6,874 nucleotides of DNA from Bacteroidales bacterium (GTDB lineage: Bacteria; Bacteroidota; Bacteroidia; Bacteroidales; UBA7960). Of this stretch, positions 1-6,287 are shown one piece after another. Where the stretch lies: positions 1 to 6,874 of the forward strand of contig DMJL01000305.1 of assembly GCA_003451785.1 (NCBI GenBank), in the 5' to 3' direction. Position numbers and translations under genes: made by a program. Positions within the stretch are counted from its first letter, which is position 1, and each line of letters opens with the position of its first letter. The notes below the pieces were generated by a model. It was not told the origin of the DNA and did not search any database. It saw only the letters and a program-made list of their open reading frames with translations.

Positions 1-67
1 TTGGATTGTAAATTAATCAAAAAATCCATTCGGGTTGCTGTGTAATGATATTTTTTTGTCATGCAGT

Positions 68-164
68 GCTAAAGCCCGGTATAGGGGTGTGTCAGAGTTC
101 TGCCCCCAGCTTAAAAGCTGGGGTTGATGGGATAAGCCAAAGCAATTAACACAAGGGCTTTAGC
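68..164. repeat. Inverted pair of 10-bp REP-type motifs
   Basis: GCTAAAGCCC at 68-77 is the exact reverse complement of GGGCTTTAGC at 155-164. The pair encloses 77 bases containing another palindrome (104-123). Two inverted copies of a short GC-rich motif around a spacer is the usual layout of paired REP elements. No transposase or REP-associated tyrosine transposase gene is present in the window, so the assignment rests on structure alone. The pair lies wholly in the non-coding leader before the repressor gene at 184. Confidence 0.6.
104..123. repeat. Perfect palindrome, 9-bp arms
   Basis: The arm CCCCAGCTT (104-112) pairs exactly with AAGCTGGGG (115-123) around AA. As RNA this would fold into a strong hairpin on either strand. 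No T-run follows on either side, so it does not look like an intrinsic terminator. It resembles in build, but not in sequence, the 9-bp-arm palindrome at 6766-6785. The run AGGGG at 83-87 could compete for the CCCC arm. Confidence 0.65.
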
Positions 165-170
165 CCTGCC
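154..170. repeat. AGGGCTTTAGCCCT hairpin plus GCC, left copy
   Basis: AGGGCT (154-159) and AGCCCT (162-167) are perfect inverted arms around TT, followed by GCC. The same 17 bases occur in the same orientation at 6806-6822. It sits only 14-30 bases before the ATG of the repressor gene at 184, so it would lie in the 5' leader, or at the promoter, of that gene. Confidence 0.65.
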
Positions 171-183
171 AAAACATACTATT

Positions 184-1029
184 ATGAATTTTTTTTCATC
201 AAACATCAAGCTTTTACGCAAGCGCAGGGGGCGCACTCAGGACGATGTGGCTTTCTTGCTCAATATGAAGAGGCCCACCCTGAGCGGATATGAGAACGGG
301 GTGGCTCAGCCTGGTTTGGAGACCCTTATGGCATTTTCGAAGTATTACAATGTGTCTATTGACACTCTTGTGAAAATAGACCTTTACCAACTGTCGGAGA
401 GTCAACTGCTGCAGTTGGAGCGCGGATACGATGCGTTTGTGGCGGGGGGCAATCTACGCGTGTTGGCTACTACTGTTGACCGCGATAATGAAGAAAACAT
501 CGAATTGGTTTCTGAAAAGGCTAAAGCCGGATACAGGGCAGGATTTGCCGACCCCGAATTTATCAAAGTGTTGCCGGTGTTTCACATGCCTTTCCTTTCC
601 AAGCAAAAGAAATACCGCACCTTTGAGGTATCCGGCGATAGTATGCTTCCTATACCCGATGGTTCGTGGGTTACTTGCGAATTTGTGCAAGACTGGAATC
701 TTATTCAGGATCGCCATGCCTATGTAATACACACCCTCAACGATGGTCTGGTTTTTAAAGTAACCGAAAATCTTATCAATAGCAGCGGGGTGCTAAGGCT
801 CTATTCGCTCAACAGTATGTATGAACCATTCGATGTGCATGTAAACGACATCAGAGAAGTGTGGAAGTTTGTAAACTATATAAGTAGTGAGCTGCCGCCA
901 GCCAATTCGCCCATAGACCGACTGGCAAATCAGGTTGCAAGCCTCAAGGAAGAGTTCGACTCCCTTCGTCGGAGCTTTCCCGCACAGGGCAAGAAGCCAA
1001 AACTTGCTAATCTATTCGGTGAGAGTTAA
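184..1029 (+). CDS. XRE-family HTH repressor with S24 (LexA/CI-like) peptidase domain
   Basis: Predicted cytoplasmic DNA-binding regulator of 281 aa. Residues about 5-62 form a XRE/Cro-CI helix-turn-helix (TQDDVAFLLNMKRPTLSGYE region). Residues about 107-235 match the S24/LexA-like fold: candidate nucleophile Ser153 in VSGDSM, candidate general-base Lys192 in LVFKV, and an Ala115-Gly116 pair in KAKAGYRAG that could be the self-cleavage bond. The 38- and 39-residue spacings fit the family. A C-terminal heptad segment (Leu247, Val251, Leu254, Phe258, Leu261) suggests a short coiled coil. Family knowledge suggests RecA-stimulated autocleavage and derepression; that is inference here, as are the targets. 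ATG 184 is the natural start for the HTH, and no Shine-Dalgarno is visible. The gene converges on the nucleoside phosphorylase and has REP-like palindromes in its leader. No phage genes surround it, so a chromosomal stress regulator is more likely than a prophage repressor. Confidence 0.88.
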   Translation: MNFFSSNIKLLRKRRGRTQDDVAFLLNMKRPTLSGYENGVAQPGLETLMAFSKYYNVSIDTLVKIDLYQLSESQLLQLERGYDAFVAGGNLRVLATTVDRDNEENIELVSEKAKAGYRAGFADPEFIKVLPVFHMPFLSKQKKYRTFEVSGDSMLPIPDGSWVTCEFVQDWNLIQDRHAYVIHTLNDGLVFKVTENLINSSGVLRLYSLNSMYEPFDVHVNDIREVWKFVNYISSELPPANSPIDRLANQVASLKEEFDSLRRSFPAQGKKPKLANLFGES

Positions 1030-1073
1030 AAAAAATACCGCCCCCTGTGCATGTAATGGCAAAGGAGGCGGTA
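1028..1073 (-). terminator. Intrinsic terminator of the nucleoside phosphorylase gene
   Basis: Read on the minus strand, TACCGCC (1073-1067) pairs with GGCGGTA (1042-1036), and the hairpin is followed directly by eight T residues (1035-1028). It begins 21 bases after the phosphorylase stop codon. Additional G/C pairs are possible inside the loop with a one-base bulge. On the plus strand the hairpin is not followed by a T-run, so it should not terminate the repressor transcript in the same way. The T-run overlaps the repressor's stop codon. Confidence 0.78.
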
Positions 1074-1094
1074 AATAAAATACGCTACAAGTCT

Positions 1095-1919
1095 TTACAA
1101 GCCCCGTATCAATTCGGTGAAGATGAGCGTCATATTGCGCTCTGCTACTTGCGCCACATTTTGCACTTCTTCGTGTGTAGTGGGCTTGTCGGCATCGGCC
1201 GGTTTGGCAAGGTTGGTGATAATAGAGATACCAAAGCACTCCATTCCTGCATGGCGGGCTACGATAACCTCAGGCACTGTTGACATACCGGTGGCATCGG
1301 CTCCCAACAACCTAAACATATTGTACTCGGCAGGAGTTTCCAGCGTTGGGCCGGGGCTGCCAATATACACACCTGTTTGGAATCGTATTTTGTTTTGTAT
1401 GGATATTTGTTTTGCCTTTTGCATCAGCCTTGGGCTATAAACTTGGCTCATCTCTGGGAATCGGGTGCCTAATTCGTCAATGTTTTTGCCCCTGAGCGGG
1501 TTGTCGGGGAAAAAATTGATGTGGTCTCGTATAATCATTAGGTCGCCAACCTCAAAAGCGAGATTTAACCCCCCGGCAGCATTCGAAACAAAGAGGGTTT
1601 GTACCCCCAACAACTTCATTACCCTAACCGGGAAAGTAACCTGCTGAAGCGGATAACCTTCGTAATAGTGGAAACGCCCCTGCATGGCAACTACCTGTTT
1701 GCCGCCAAGGAAACCAAAAATTAGTCTGCCATCGTGCCCCTCTACCGTTGAAACAGGAAAGTTGGGAATTTCGCTATATTCAAACTTGTGTTTAATGTCT
1801 ATTGCATTTACAAGACCGCCCAATCCTGAGCCTAAAATTATACCTGCAACCGGATTGAAACCCGTTTTTTCTGCCAAAAAGCTGGCTGTTTCTTTAATTT
1901 TTTCTATCATAATGTTCAT
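1095..1919 (-). CDS. punA: Purine nucleoside phosphorylase, trimeric (PunA/human PNP) type
   Basis: Cytoplasmic enzyme that splits guanosine, inosine and their deoxy forms with phosphate into free base and (deoxy)ribose 1-phosphate. The 274-aa length is normal for the low-molecular-mass trimeric class. Family residues are in place: Ser31 in GSGLG and the GRFHYYEGY loop (Arg82, His84, Tyr86) for phosphate and sugar, NAAGG at 113-117, Glu194 in LETPAEY and Asn236 in IITN for the 6-oxopurine ring, Met212-Ser213 in GMSTVPE, and His249 in HEEV. The Glu/Asn pair favours 6-oxopurines and argues against methylthioadenosine phosphorylase. ATG 1919 is used here; an in-frame ATG at 1910 (MIEKIKE) is equally plausible. 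A terminator follows at 1073-1028. It diverges from the deaminase at 2105. Its guanine product is the substrate of the guanine deaminase encoded at 4163-4630. Confidence 0.95.
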   Translation of the reverse strand: MNIMIEKIKETASFLAEKTGFNPVAGIILGSGLGGLVNAIDIKHKFEYSEIPNFPVSTVEGHDGRLIFGFLGGKQVVAMQGRFHYYEGYPLQQVTFPVRVMKLLGVQTLFVSNAAGGLNLAFEVGDLMIIRDHINFFPDNPLRGKNIDELGTRFPEMSQVYSPRLMQKAKQISIQNKIRFQTGVYIGSPGPTLETPAEYNMFRLLGADATGMSTVPEVIVARHAGMECFGISIITNLAKPADADKPTTHEEVQNVAQVAERNMTLIFTELIRGL

Positions 1920-1933
1920 AAAATTTATATCGG

Positions 1934-1963
1934 CGAAAATAACAAAAAGTTCGGTATGCCAAA
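1934..1963 (-). promoter_or_regulatory. Candidate promoter for the nucleoside phosphorylase gene
   Basis: On the minus strand TTTG (1963-1960) is followed after 18 bases by TATTTTCG (1941-1934), one mismatch from the Bacteroidota -7 consensus TAnnTTTG. Transcription would begin only about 8-10 bases before ATG 1919, giving a very short leader. The match is imperfect and visual, so this is a candidate only. Confidence 0.4.
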
Positions 1964-1977
1964 AACCCTTAAATTTG
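1950..1977 (+). promoter_or_regulatory. Candidate promoter for the MTA/SAH-type deaminase gene
   Basis: TAAATTTG (1970-1977) is an exact match to the Bacteroidota -7 box TAnnTTTG. The upstream partner is poor: TTCG at 1950-1953 with 16-base spacing, against an expected TTTG at slightly longer spacing. The implied leader to ATG 2105 is about 120 bases. It overlaps the candidate minus-strand promoter at 1934-1963. Confidence 0.38.
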
Positions 1978-2104
1978 CAAAATTTTACCTATGCATTTTT
2001 TTATTGCCAAGTGAAGTTTCTAAAAATATTAACACTCACAAAGGTAGTAATGAAGTCGTGATAGGAATACAATTGATGAATGTATTATCAAATTCTTTGG
2101 CAAA

Positions 2105-3508
2105 ATGACGCATACAGAACAACAAAGCAATAGCAGCGAAATAAGATTTGGGGTAAATGCAGACTATTTGATTATCAACGGCTTGGTGGTAACCATGGAC
2201 GCAGAATATCGTATCATCGAGAATGGGGCTATCGCAATAAACGATGGCGAAATAGTGGAATTGGGCTACACTTCCGATTTGATTGAGGTGTATAAAGCGC
2301 GTCATTTGATTGATGCCAAAGGCAAATTGGTGATTCCAGGTCTGATTAACACCCATACCCACTCTCCAATGACTATTTTTCGCGGATATGCAGATGATCT
2401 GCAACTTCGCGAGTGGTTGTTCGACCATATATTTCCTGTGGAAGCCCAATTTGTGAATTCTGAAAATGTTCGCACAGGAACGCGCCTGGCGATTGCCGAA
2501 ATGTTGCTTGGAGGCACAACAACCTTCAACGATATGTATTTTTATGCTGATGAAATGGCCAAGGTGGTAGATCAGGTAGGCATGAGAGCTATTCTCACGG
2601 AGAGCTTAATTGACTTTTCCGCTCCCAATAATCCCACCCCCGAGCATGCTATGCGTACAAGCGAAGCATTGATTGCCAAATGGGCTGGTCATCCACTTAT
2701 TACCATTGGTGTTTCGGCACATGCTCCTTATACCACATCTGCAAAGGTTATCAAGGGTGGCAAAGAGCTTGCCGACAAGAACGGAGTTCCCTTCAATATT
2801 CATGTGGCCGAAACCAAGGGCGAGGTAGAGTTTACCCAAAAAGAGTTTGGACTTTCGCCCGTAGAGTATTTAGAGAGTCTTGGTGTGCTTGGCAGCAATG
2901 TTATTGCAGCCCATTGCGTTCATCTTTCGCCGACGGATATTGATATTTTTGCGAAACGAAATGTTGGCGTGGCCCACAACCCCCAGTGCAACATGAAATT
3001 GGCAAGTGGGGTGGCACCCGTACCTGCTTTTCTGCAAGCAGGCGTTAAGGTGGGTATAGGCACCGATGGTGTAGCCAGCAACAATAACTTAGATTTGTTT
3101 GATGAGATTAGGTCGGCGGCATTCATTCACAAGCTGCATAACGATGATCCTACGGTGCTCGACGCTCGATCGGCTTTTGAAATGGCAACTATAGGAAGTG
3201 CAAGGGTGTTGGGTATGGAGCATCTTATTGGCTCCATCGAAGCGGGAAAGAGGGCAGATATCGTAATTGTGGATTTGGATCAGCCCCATGCACACCCCGT
3301 TTATAATATCTATTCGCTCATTGTTTATTCCATGCGCGGATCAGATGTAGAAACAGTGCTGGTTGACGGGCGACTCATGGTTTATAAGCGTAAGTTGGTT
3401 AGCTTAGACTTGGGTCGTTTGTATCAGAAGGTAGATAGCTTAGCCAGGAGAATAGCAGAGTCGAGCAAAATATTAGCGTACAGCAACAACCGAATAAGGA
3501 AAATCTAA
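2105..3508 (+). CDS. mtaD: Amidohydrolase, probable 5'-methylthioadenosine/S-adenosylhomocysteine deaminase
   Basis: Metal-dependent cytoplasmic amidohydrolase of 467 aa. The likely reaction is hydrolytic removal of the 6-amino group of methylthioadenosine, S-adenosylhomocysteine or adenosine, giving the inosine analogue and ammonia. Expected catalytic positions are present: metal ligands His84 and His86 in NTHTH, His233 in HVAE and Asp321 in GTDG, with Glu236 and His270 (AHCVH) as proton-transfer residues. The RGYADD...LREW stretch (93-104) and GGTTTFNDMY segment are typical of the MTA/SAH deaminase subgroup; chlorohydrolases and guanine deaminases of the same superfamily look similar, so the exact substrate is inferred. 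The C-terminal IEAGKRADIVIVD is the beta-sandwich return. The first 18 or so residues precede the usual start of the family (near ADYLIINGLVVTMD); no later in-frame Met suits, and no upstream ATG exists before a stop. It converges with the gene ending at 3521, 12 bases away, where a small CATAG/CTATG hairpin lacks a T-run. Confidence 0.88.
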   Translation: MTHTEQQSNSSEIRFGVNADYLIINGLVVTMDAEYRIIENGAIAINDGEIVELGYTSDLIEVYKARHLIDAKGKLVIPGLINTHTHSPMTIFRGYADDLQLREWLFDHIFPVEAQFVNSENVRTGTRLAIAEMLLGGTTTFNDMYFYADEMAKVVDQVGMRAILTESLIDFSAPNNPTPEHAMRTSEALIAKWAGHPLITIGVSAHAPYTTSAKVIKGGKELADKNGVPFNIHVAETKGEVEFTQKEFGLSPVEYLESLGVLGSNVIAAHCVHLSPTDIDIFAKRNVGVAHNPQCNMKLASGVAPVPAFLQAGVKVGIGTDGVASNNNLDLFDEIRSAAFIHKLHNDDPTVLDARSAFEMATIGSARVLGMEHLIGSIEAGKRADIVIVDLDQPHAHPVYNIYSLIVYSMRGSDVETVLVDGRLMVYKRKLVSLDLGRLYQKVDSLARRIAESSKILAYSNNRIRKI

Positions 3509-3520
3509 AGCATAGTGATG

Positions 3521-4090
3521 CTATGGATTGAGGCGCAGTGCCATTAGTGCACTTATGGCCGCCAAAAGTTGGTCAGGCAAAGCTATGCGCCAATGGATAT
3601 CGGTAAAATGCCCGCCAAATGCAATGTAATGGTTTATGCGGCAGGTTTCAAACTCCCTAATCACAAAATCACGGAAGTTTATGGCTACAATCCATCCATC
3701 TTCTAATTCTTCGTGCCATTCTTGATAGTAGCTATCGTCGGAGTAGTGGAAATTCAGTACATTTTCGCCAATCAAGATAAATTTCGTAATGCCATTTCCC
3801 ATGAGTGGCTCTATCACATTGCGCTTTAGAAACATTATATCGTTGTAGAGACAATCGTTCCATTCGCCCATCAGCTCCAAAATGCAATATCCCTGCTGAT
3901 AATCGGCATATAGGATTTTCACAAATAGGGTAGAAGAGCCAAAATCATCCCATTGGGGATGTATTAGGTAGTTGTAAATGGCATGGGTGAACTCAAATTC
4001 CGAATAATCCCTTCTGTAGAAAGGCGATTTGGGATCTTCTGCTGCCACATACAAGTTGCGCCAATTGTAGAACGGCTCTATTTGATGCAT
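3521..4090 (-). CDS. Conserved hypothetical protein, aromatic- and acid-rich, Bacteroidota-type
   Basis: Function not recognised. This 189-aa protein has no signal peptide or membrane segment and should be cytoplasmic. It resembles an uncharacterised family I associate with Bacteroidota, from memory and not from a search. Likely conserved blocks are EPFYNWRNLY (5-14), YSEFEFT (29-35), IYNYLIHPQWDDFGSSTLFVK (39-58 region), LMGEWNDCLYNDIMFLKR (73-90), KFILIGENVLNFHYSDDSYY (103-122) and DGWIVAINFRDFV (131-143). The density of Trp, Tyr, Phe, Asp and Glu is striking. The beta-strand/loop pattern ending in GEN...FH.SDD could form a polar site, but no known catalytic motif can be named. ATG 4090 is the only sensible start. 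It lies 72 bases downstream of guanine deaminase on the same strand with no terminator between, so co-transcription is plausible. It ends in TAG, 12 bases from the stop of the deaminase on the other strand. Confidence 0.82.
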   Translation of the reverse strand: MHQIEPFYNWRNLYVAAEDPKSPFYRRDYSEFEFTHAIYNYLIHPQWDDFGSSTLFVKILYADYQQGYCILELMGEWNDCLYNDIMFLKRNVIEPLMGNGITKFILIGENVLNFHYSDDSYYQEWHEELEDGWIVAINFRDFVIREFETCRINHYIAFGGHFTDIHWRIALPDQLLAAISALMALRLNP

Positions 4091-4162
4091 AAATTGCTAT
4101 TAGGGCTGTTTGCCTTGAGGGAATATTAAGCACATTGAACTATGTAGTGGCAGTTTTGCTGC

Positions 4163-4630
4163 TTAGTATTCAATCTTCGATTCGAGTCTCTTCCAAGTTT
4201 CAAAAGGAAGGCAGGAGTCTGTCATTCGTAGGTTAACTGCCTTAATGGATCTTTGTGAGGATGGTAGTGCAAATTGCTCATAGATAAACGAATCATCGAA
4301 GCCGGCATTTGCCGCATCGTTTTTGTTAGCAGCATACACAATGCGCTCAATATGCGCCCAATAAATTGCACCCAAACACATGGGGCATGGCTCGCAACTG
4401 GTGTAAAGTACGCTTCCGTTGAGCCTAAAATCTCCAATATTTTTGCAGGCATCTCTGATTGCAACTATCTCTGCGTGGGCGGTGGGATCGCTGCTTGGAG
4501 TAACCTTATTGGCACCCATTCCTATGATTTCTCCGTCCTTAACTATTATTGCGCCAAAAGGACCTCCGCCAGCCAACACATTCTCAGCTGCCATGGCTAT
4601 TGCTTTGCTTAAAAAAAACTCATCATTCAT
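4163..4630 (-). CDS. guaD: Guanine deaminase, cytidine-deaminase fold (GuaD type)
   Basis: Cytoplasmic zinc enzyme expected to convert guanine to xanthine and ammonia in purine salvage and catabolism. The 155 aa align by eye almost end to end with Bacillus subtilis GuaD. Zinc ligands are His52 (in DPTAHAEIVAIR), Cys82 and Cys85 (SCEPCPMC), with Glu54 as proton shuttle. GGPFGAIIVKDG (22-33), LGAIYWAHIERIVYAA and AGFDDSFIY (109-117) are GuaD-like and separate it from the tRNA adenosine deaminase TadA, whose substrate loops differ. The chain ends in Glu-Tyr (Tyr155), matching the terminal Tyr that completes the active site in the swapped dimer of the Bacillus enzyme. It is unrelated in fold to the amidohydrolase deaminase at 2105-3508. 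It is probably the first gene of a two-gene unit with 3521-4090 and diverges from the DUF2400 gene at 4765. Confidence 0.92.
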   Translation of the reverse strand: MNDEFFLSKAIAMAAENVLAGGGPFGAIIVKDGEIIGMGANKVTPSSDPTAHAEIVAIRDACKNIGDFRLNGSVLYTSCEPCPMCLGAIYWAHIERIVYAANKNDAANAGFDDSFIYEQFALPSSQRSIKAVNLRMTDSCLPFETWKRLESKIEY

Positions 4631-4666
4631 CGGTATCTTACTGTTATGTTATAGTTGTGGGATAAG

Positions 4667-4674
4667 CAAATCTA
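4667..4674 (-). promoter_or_regulatory. Candidate -7 box for the guanine deaminase gene
   Basis: The minus strand reads TAGATTTG, an exact TAnnTTTG match, 36 bases before ATG 4630, implying a leader of about 30 bases. No convincing TTTG lies at the -33 position, where the sequence is an A-rich run. The position is good and the upstream element missing, so confidence is moderate to low. Confidence 0.38.
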
Positions 4675-4764
4675 CTATTTTTTTCTTTTTAATATTCGTC
4701 ATACCTAAATCTTGTTGTTAATTTGTTTTAGTGCGTAGCCGCTTTTTGCTACTTTTACAAAATC

Positions 4765-5550
4765 ATGCATTCGCACCATTGCCAAATCCCACTACACATC
4801 CAAGAGCTTTTGTTTCAAAAAGCCCACCAATACAACAGGTCATCGTTCATTTCATCCGACCCTATTTCGGTTCCACATATATTCTCGGCCAAGCACGACA
4901 TTGAAATAGCTGCTTTTTTAGTGGCAGCTATTGCATGGGGGCAGCGCAAAACCATTATAACCAATGGGTTGAAAATAATGTCATTGATGGATAATAGGCC
5001 GGGTGATTTTATTTTGCAATTTACTGAAGCCGACATAAGACCTTTTTCAAAGTTTGTGCATCGCACCTTCAACTTTGTTGATTTGGAGTTCTTTTTATTT
5101 TCCCTGAAAAATATCTATCAGCAGCACTCAGGGTTGGAGAGTATTTTTACAAAATTTTATATTCCCAACCAAAGCATTAAAGATGCGATTTGTGGCTTTC
5201 GCGATGTGTTTTTTAGTATTCCCCATCCCGCTCGCTCCCTAAAACATGTGAGTAATCCCGTTCGAGGCGCGGCCGCCAAGCGAATCAATATGTTTCTTCG
5301 GTGGATGGTAAGGCATGATAATGCAGGAGTAGATTTTGGCTTATGGAAACAGATTTCTACGGCGCACCTTATGTGTCCCTTAGATGTACACTCCGGTCGA
5401 GTTGCCCGATCGCTGGGCTTGTTGCAACGAAAACAGGATGATTGGAGTGCAGTTGAGCATCTTACGGCGAATCTCCGGCTGTTGAATCCCACTGACCCAA
5501 TACTGTTCGACTATGCATTGTTTGGCATTGGTGTATTTGAAAATGCTTAA
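4765..5550 (+). CDS. TIGR02757/DUF2400 family protein, possibly HhH-GPD DNA glycosylase-like
   Basis: A 261-aa cytoplasmic protein of a family common in Bacteroidota and uncharacterised as far as I know. Recognised blocks are KHDIEIAAFLVAAIAWGQRK (43-62), FVHRTFN (97-103), LKHVSNP (159-165), AKRINMFLRWMVR (171-183), VDFGLWK (189-195), PLDVHSGRVARSLGLL (205-220) and the NPTDPILFDYALFGIGVFE tail. The PLDVHSGRVAR stretch resembles the segment around the catalytic Asp of helix-hairpin-helix DNA glycosylases, where an Asp begins a D-x-H-x-x-R-V type motif. That makes Asp207 a candidate catalytic residue and Lys172 a candidate Schiff-base lysine. This is analogy, not proof, and no Fe-S cysteine cluster is present. 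ATG 4765 follows a TACTTTTA sequence (4750-4757) near the -7 consensus, too close to the start to be convincing. The gene diverges from guaD and converges with the exported protein at 5631, with 80 non-coding bases between them. Confidence 0.88.
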   Translation: MHSHHCQIPLHIQELLFQKAHQYNRSSFISSDPISVPHIFSAKHDIEIAAFLVAAIAWGQRKTIITNGLKIMSLMDNRPGDFILQFTEADIRPFSKFVHRTFNFVDLEFFLFSLKNIYQQHSGLESIFTKFYIPNQSIKDAICGFRDVFFSIPHPARSLKHVSNPVRGAAAKRINMFLRWMVRHDNAGVDFGLWKQISTAHLMCPLDVHSGRVARSLGLLQRKQDDWSAVEHLTANLRLLNPTDPILFDYALFGIGVFENA

Positions 5551-5630
5551 TATGAGCAGATTGTGTTCTGCGGCATGACGCTTTTCTGCAACGCGCAATA
5601 GTATTTATCGCGTCCTATGGTAAACGAGAC

Positions 5631-6287
5631 TTATTCAACACCTTCCAAGTGTTTCACAAGCCTAAGAATAGTAGCAGGATCGTTGAAATCTATTGTGTTT
5701 GCATTCTGAAATTCTCTCAATGCATCTCTACGGTTGGGGTAGATGCGCCGAAACTGGGAAATATTAGAAACTTCATGATATCTGCCATTCTTCTTCAGCC
5801 AATAATGGGTAAAGGGTATAGGAACTAGGTCTTCGGGCAATTCCAGATTGTAAACGGCTGTTTCGAAATGCAGACGCAGATAGCGGGAACTAACCGCAGT
5901 TTGTGAGCGCATTCCGTAGCCAGCAGCACTACCGGGATCATTTATTCGCGCTTTGTAATCGGCATAGAGCCTAATACCATTGCTGTATAGTAATTCTACA
6001 AAATTGCCTTCGTGCATAAAAAAAGTACGATCGGCAATCACGATTTGTGCTATTCGATTTGCATACTCCTCACTAATGGCTTGCATTTGCCCTCGGTTTG
6101 CAAAAACCATTTCCTCTGTTAACAAATTATAGTTTAGCAGTGCCCTGGTGGTTTCACCGTTCATTAGATGCACCGTGCCTACGGTGAATTCCTGAAAAAG
6201 GTAATGCTGTACCTCTTTGAAATGCGTTTGGGAATGCGCGGTAAAGCCGCATAAAATTGATATTGTCAGCAAAAGAAATTTTTTCAT
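5631..6287 (-). CDS. Exported protein of unknown function, Bacteroidota-type
   Basis: Function not recognised. Read from ATG 6287 the protein has 218 aa and opens with a textbook Sec signal peptide: Met-Lys-Lys, a hydrophobic core (FLLLTISILCGF) and Ala-His-Ser before Gln20, a common Bacteroidota signal peptidase I junction. Cys13 is not in a lipobox, since Leu precedes it, so a lipoprotein is unlikely. The frame stays open to an earlier ATG at 6359, but that would bury the signal peptide behind 24 polar residues. The mature part begins with an extracellular-looking beta-rich segment (FQEFTVGTVHLMNG, then RALLNYNLLTEEMVF at 48-62) and has a later AGYGMRSQT stretch and LELPEDLVPIPFTHYWLKKNG. 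It resembles small periplasmic or cell-surface proteins I know only as hypothetical. No catalytic motif is visible. It ends 80 bases from the DUF2400 gene on the other strand and appears monocistronic. Confidence 0.8.
   Translation of the reverse strand: MKKFLLLTISILCGFTAHSQTHFKEVQHYLFQEFTVGTVHLMNGETTRALLNYNLLTEEMVFANRGQMQAISEEYANRIAQIVIADRTFFMHEGNFVELLYSNGIRLYADYKARINDPGSAAGYGMRSQTAVSSRYLRLHFETAVYNLELPEDLVPIPFTHYWLKKNGRYHEVSNISQFRRIYPNRRDALREFQNANTIDFNDPATILRLVKHLEGVE

Noticed and set aside
51..58. T-run ending in TTTTTTTG as a -7 box for the repressor gene
   Set aside because: It fails the TA positions of the consensus in the correct spacing and has no upstream TTTG at a usable distance.
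1117..2061. Open frames opposite the nucleoside phosphorylase gene
   Set aside because: They lie antisense to a gene with complete family motifs and have no domain content of their own.
3509..3525. Small CATAG/CTATG hairpin between the convergent genes at 3508 and 3521 as a terminator
   Set aside because: The stem is only 5 bp, it overlaps the stop codon of the minus-strand gene and there is no T-run on either strand.
4163..4630. tRNA adenosine deaminase TadA as the identity of the zinc deaminase
   Set aside because: The AGFDDSFIY block, LGAIYWA segment and terminal Glu-Tyr match GuaD; TadA lacks this C-terminal arrangement.
4722..4757. TTTG...TACTTTTA as a promoter of the DUF2400 gene
   Set aside because: The spacing of 24 bases is too long, the -7 box has a mismatch, and transcription would begin almost on the start codon.
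5556..5571. GCAGA/TCTGC hairpin after the DUF2400 gene as a terminator
   Set aside because: The stem is 5 bp with a 6-base loop and no T-run follows. It is too weak to call.
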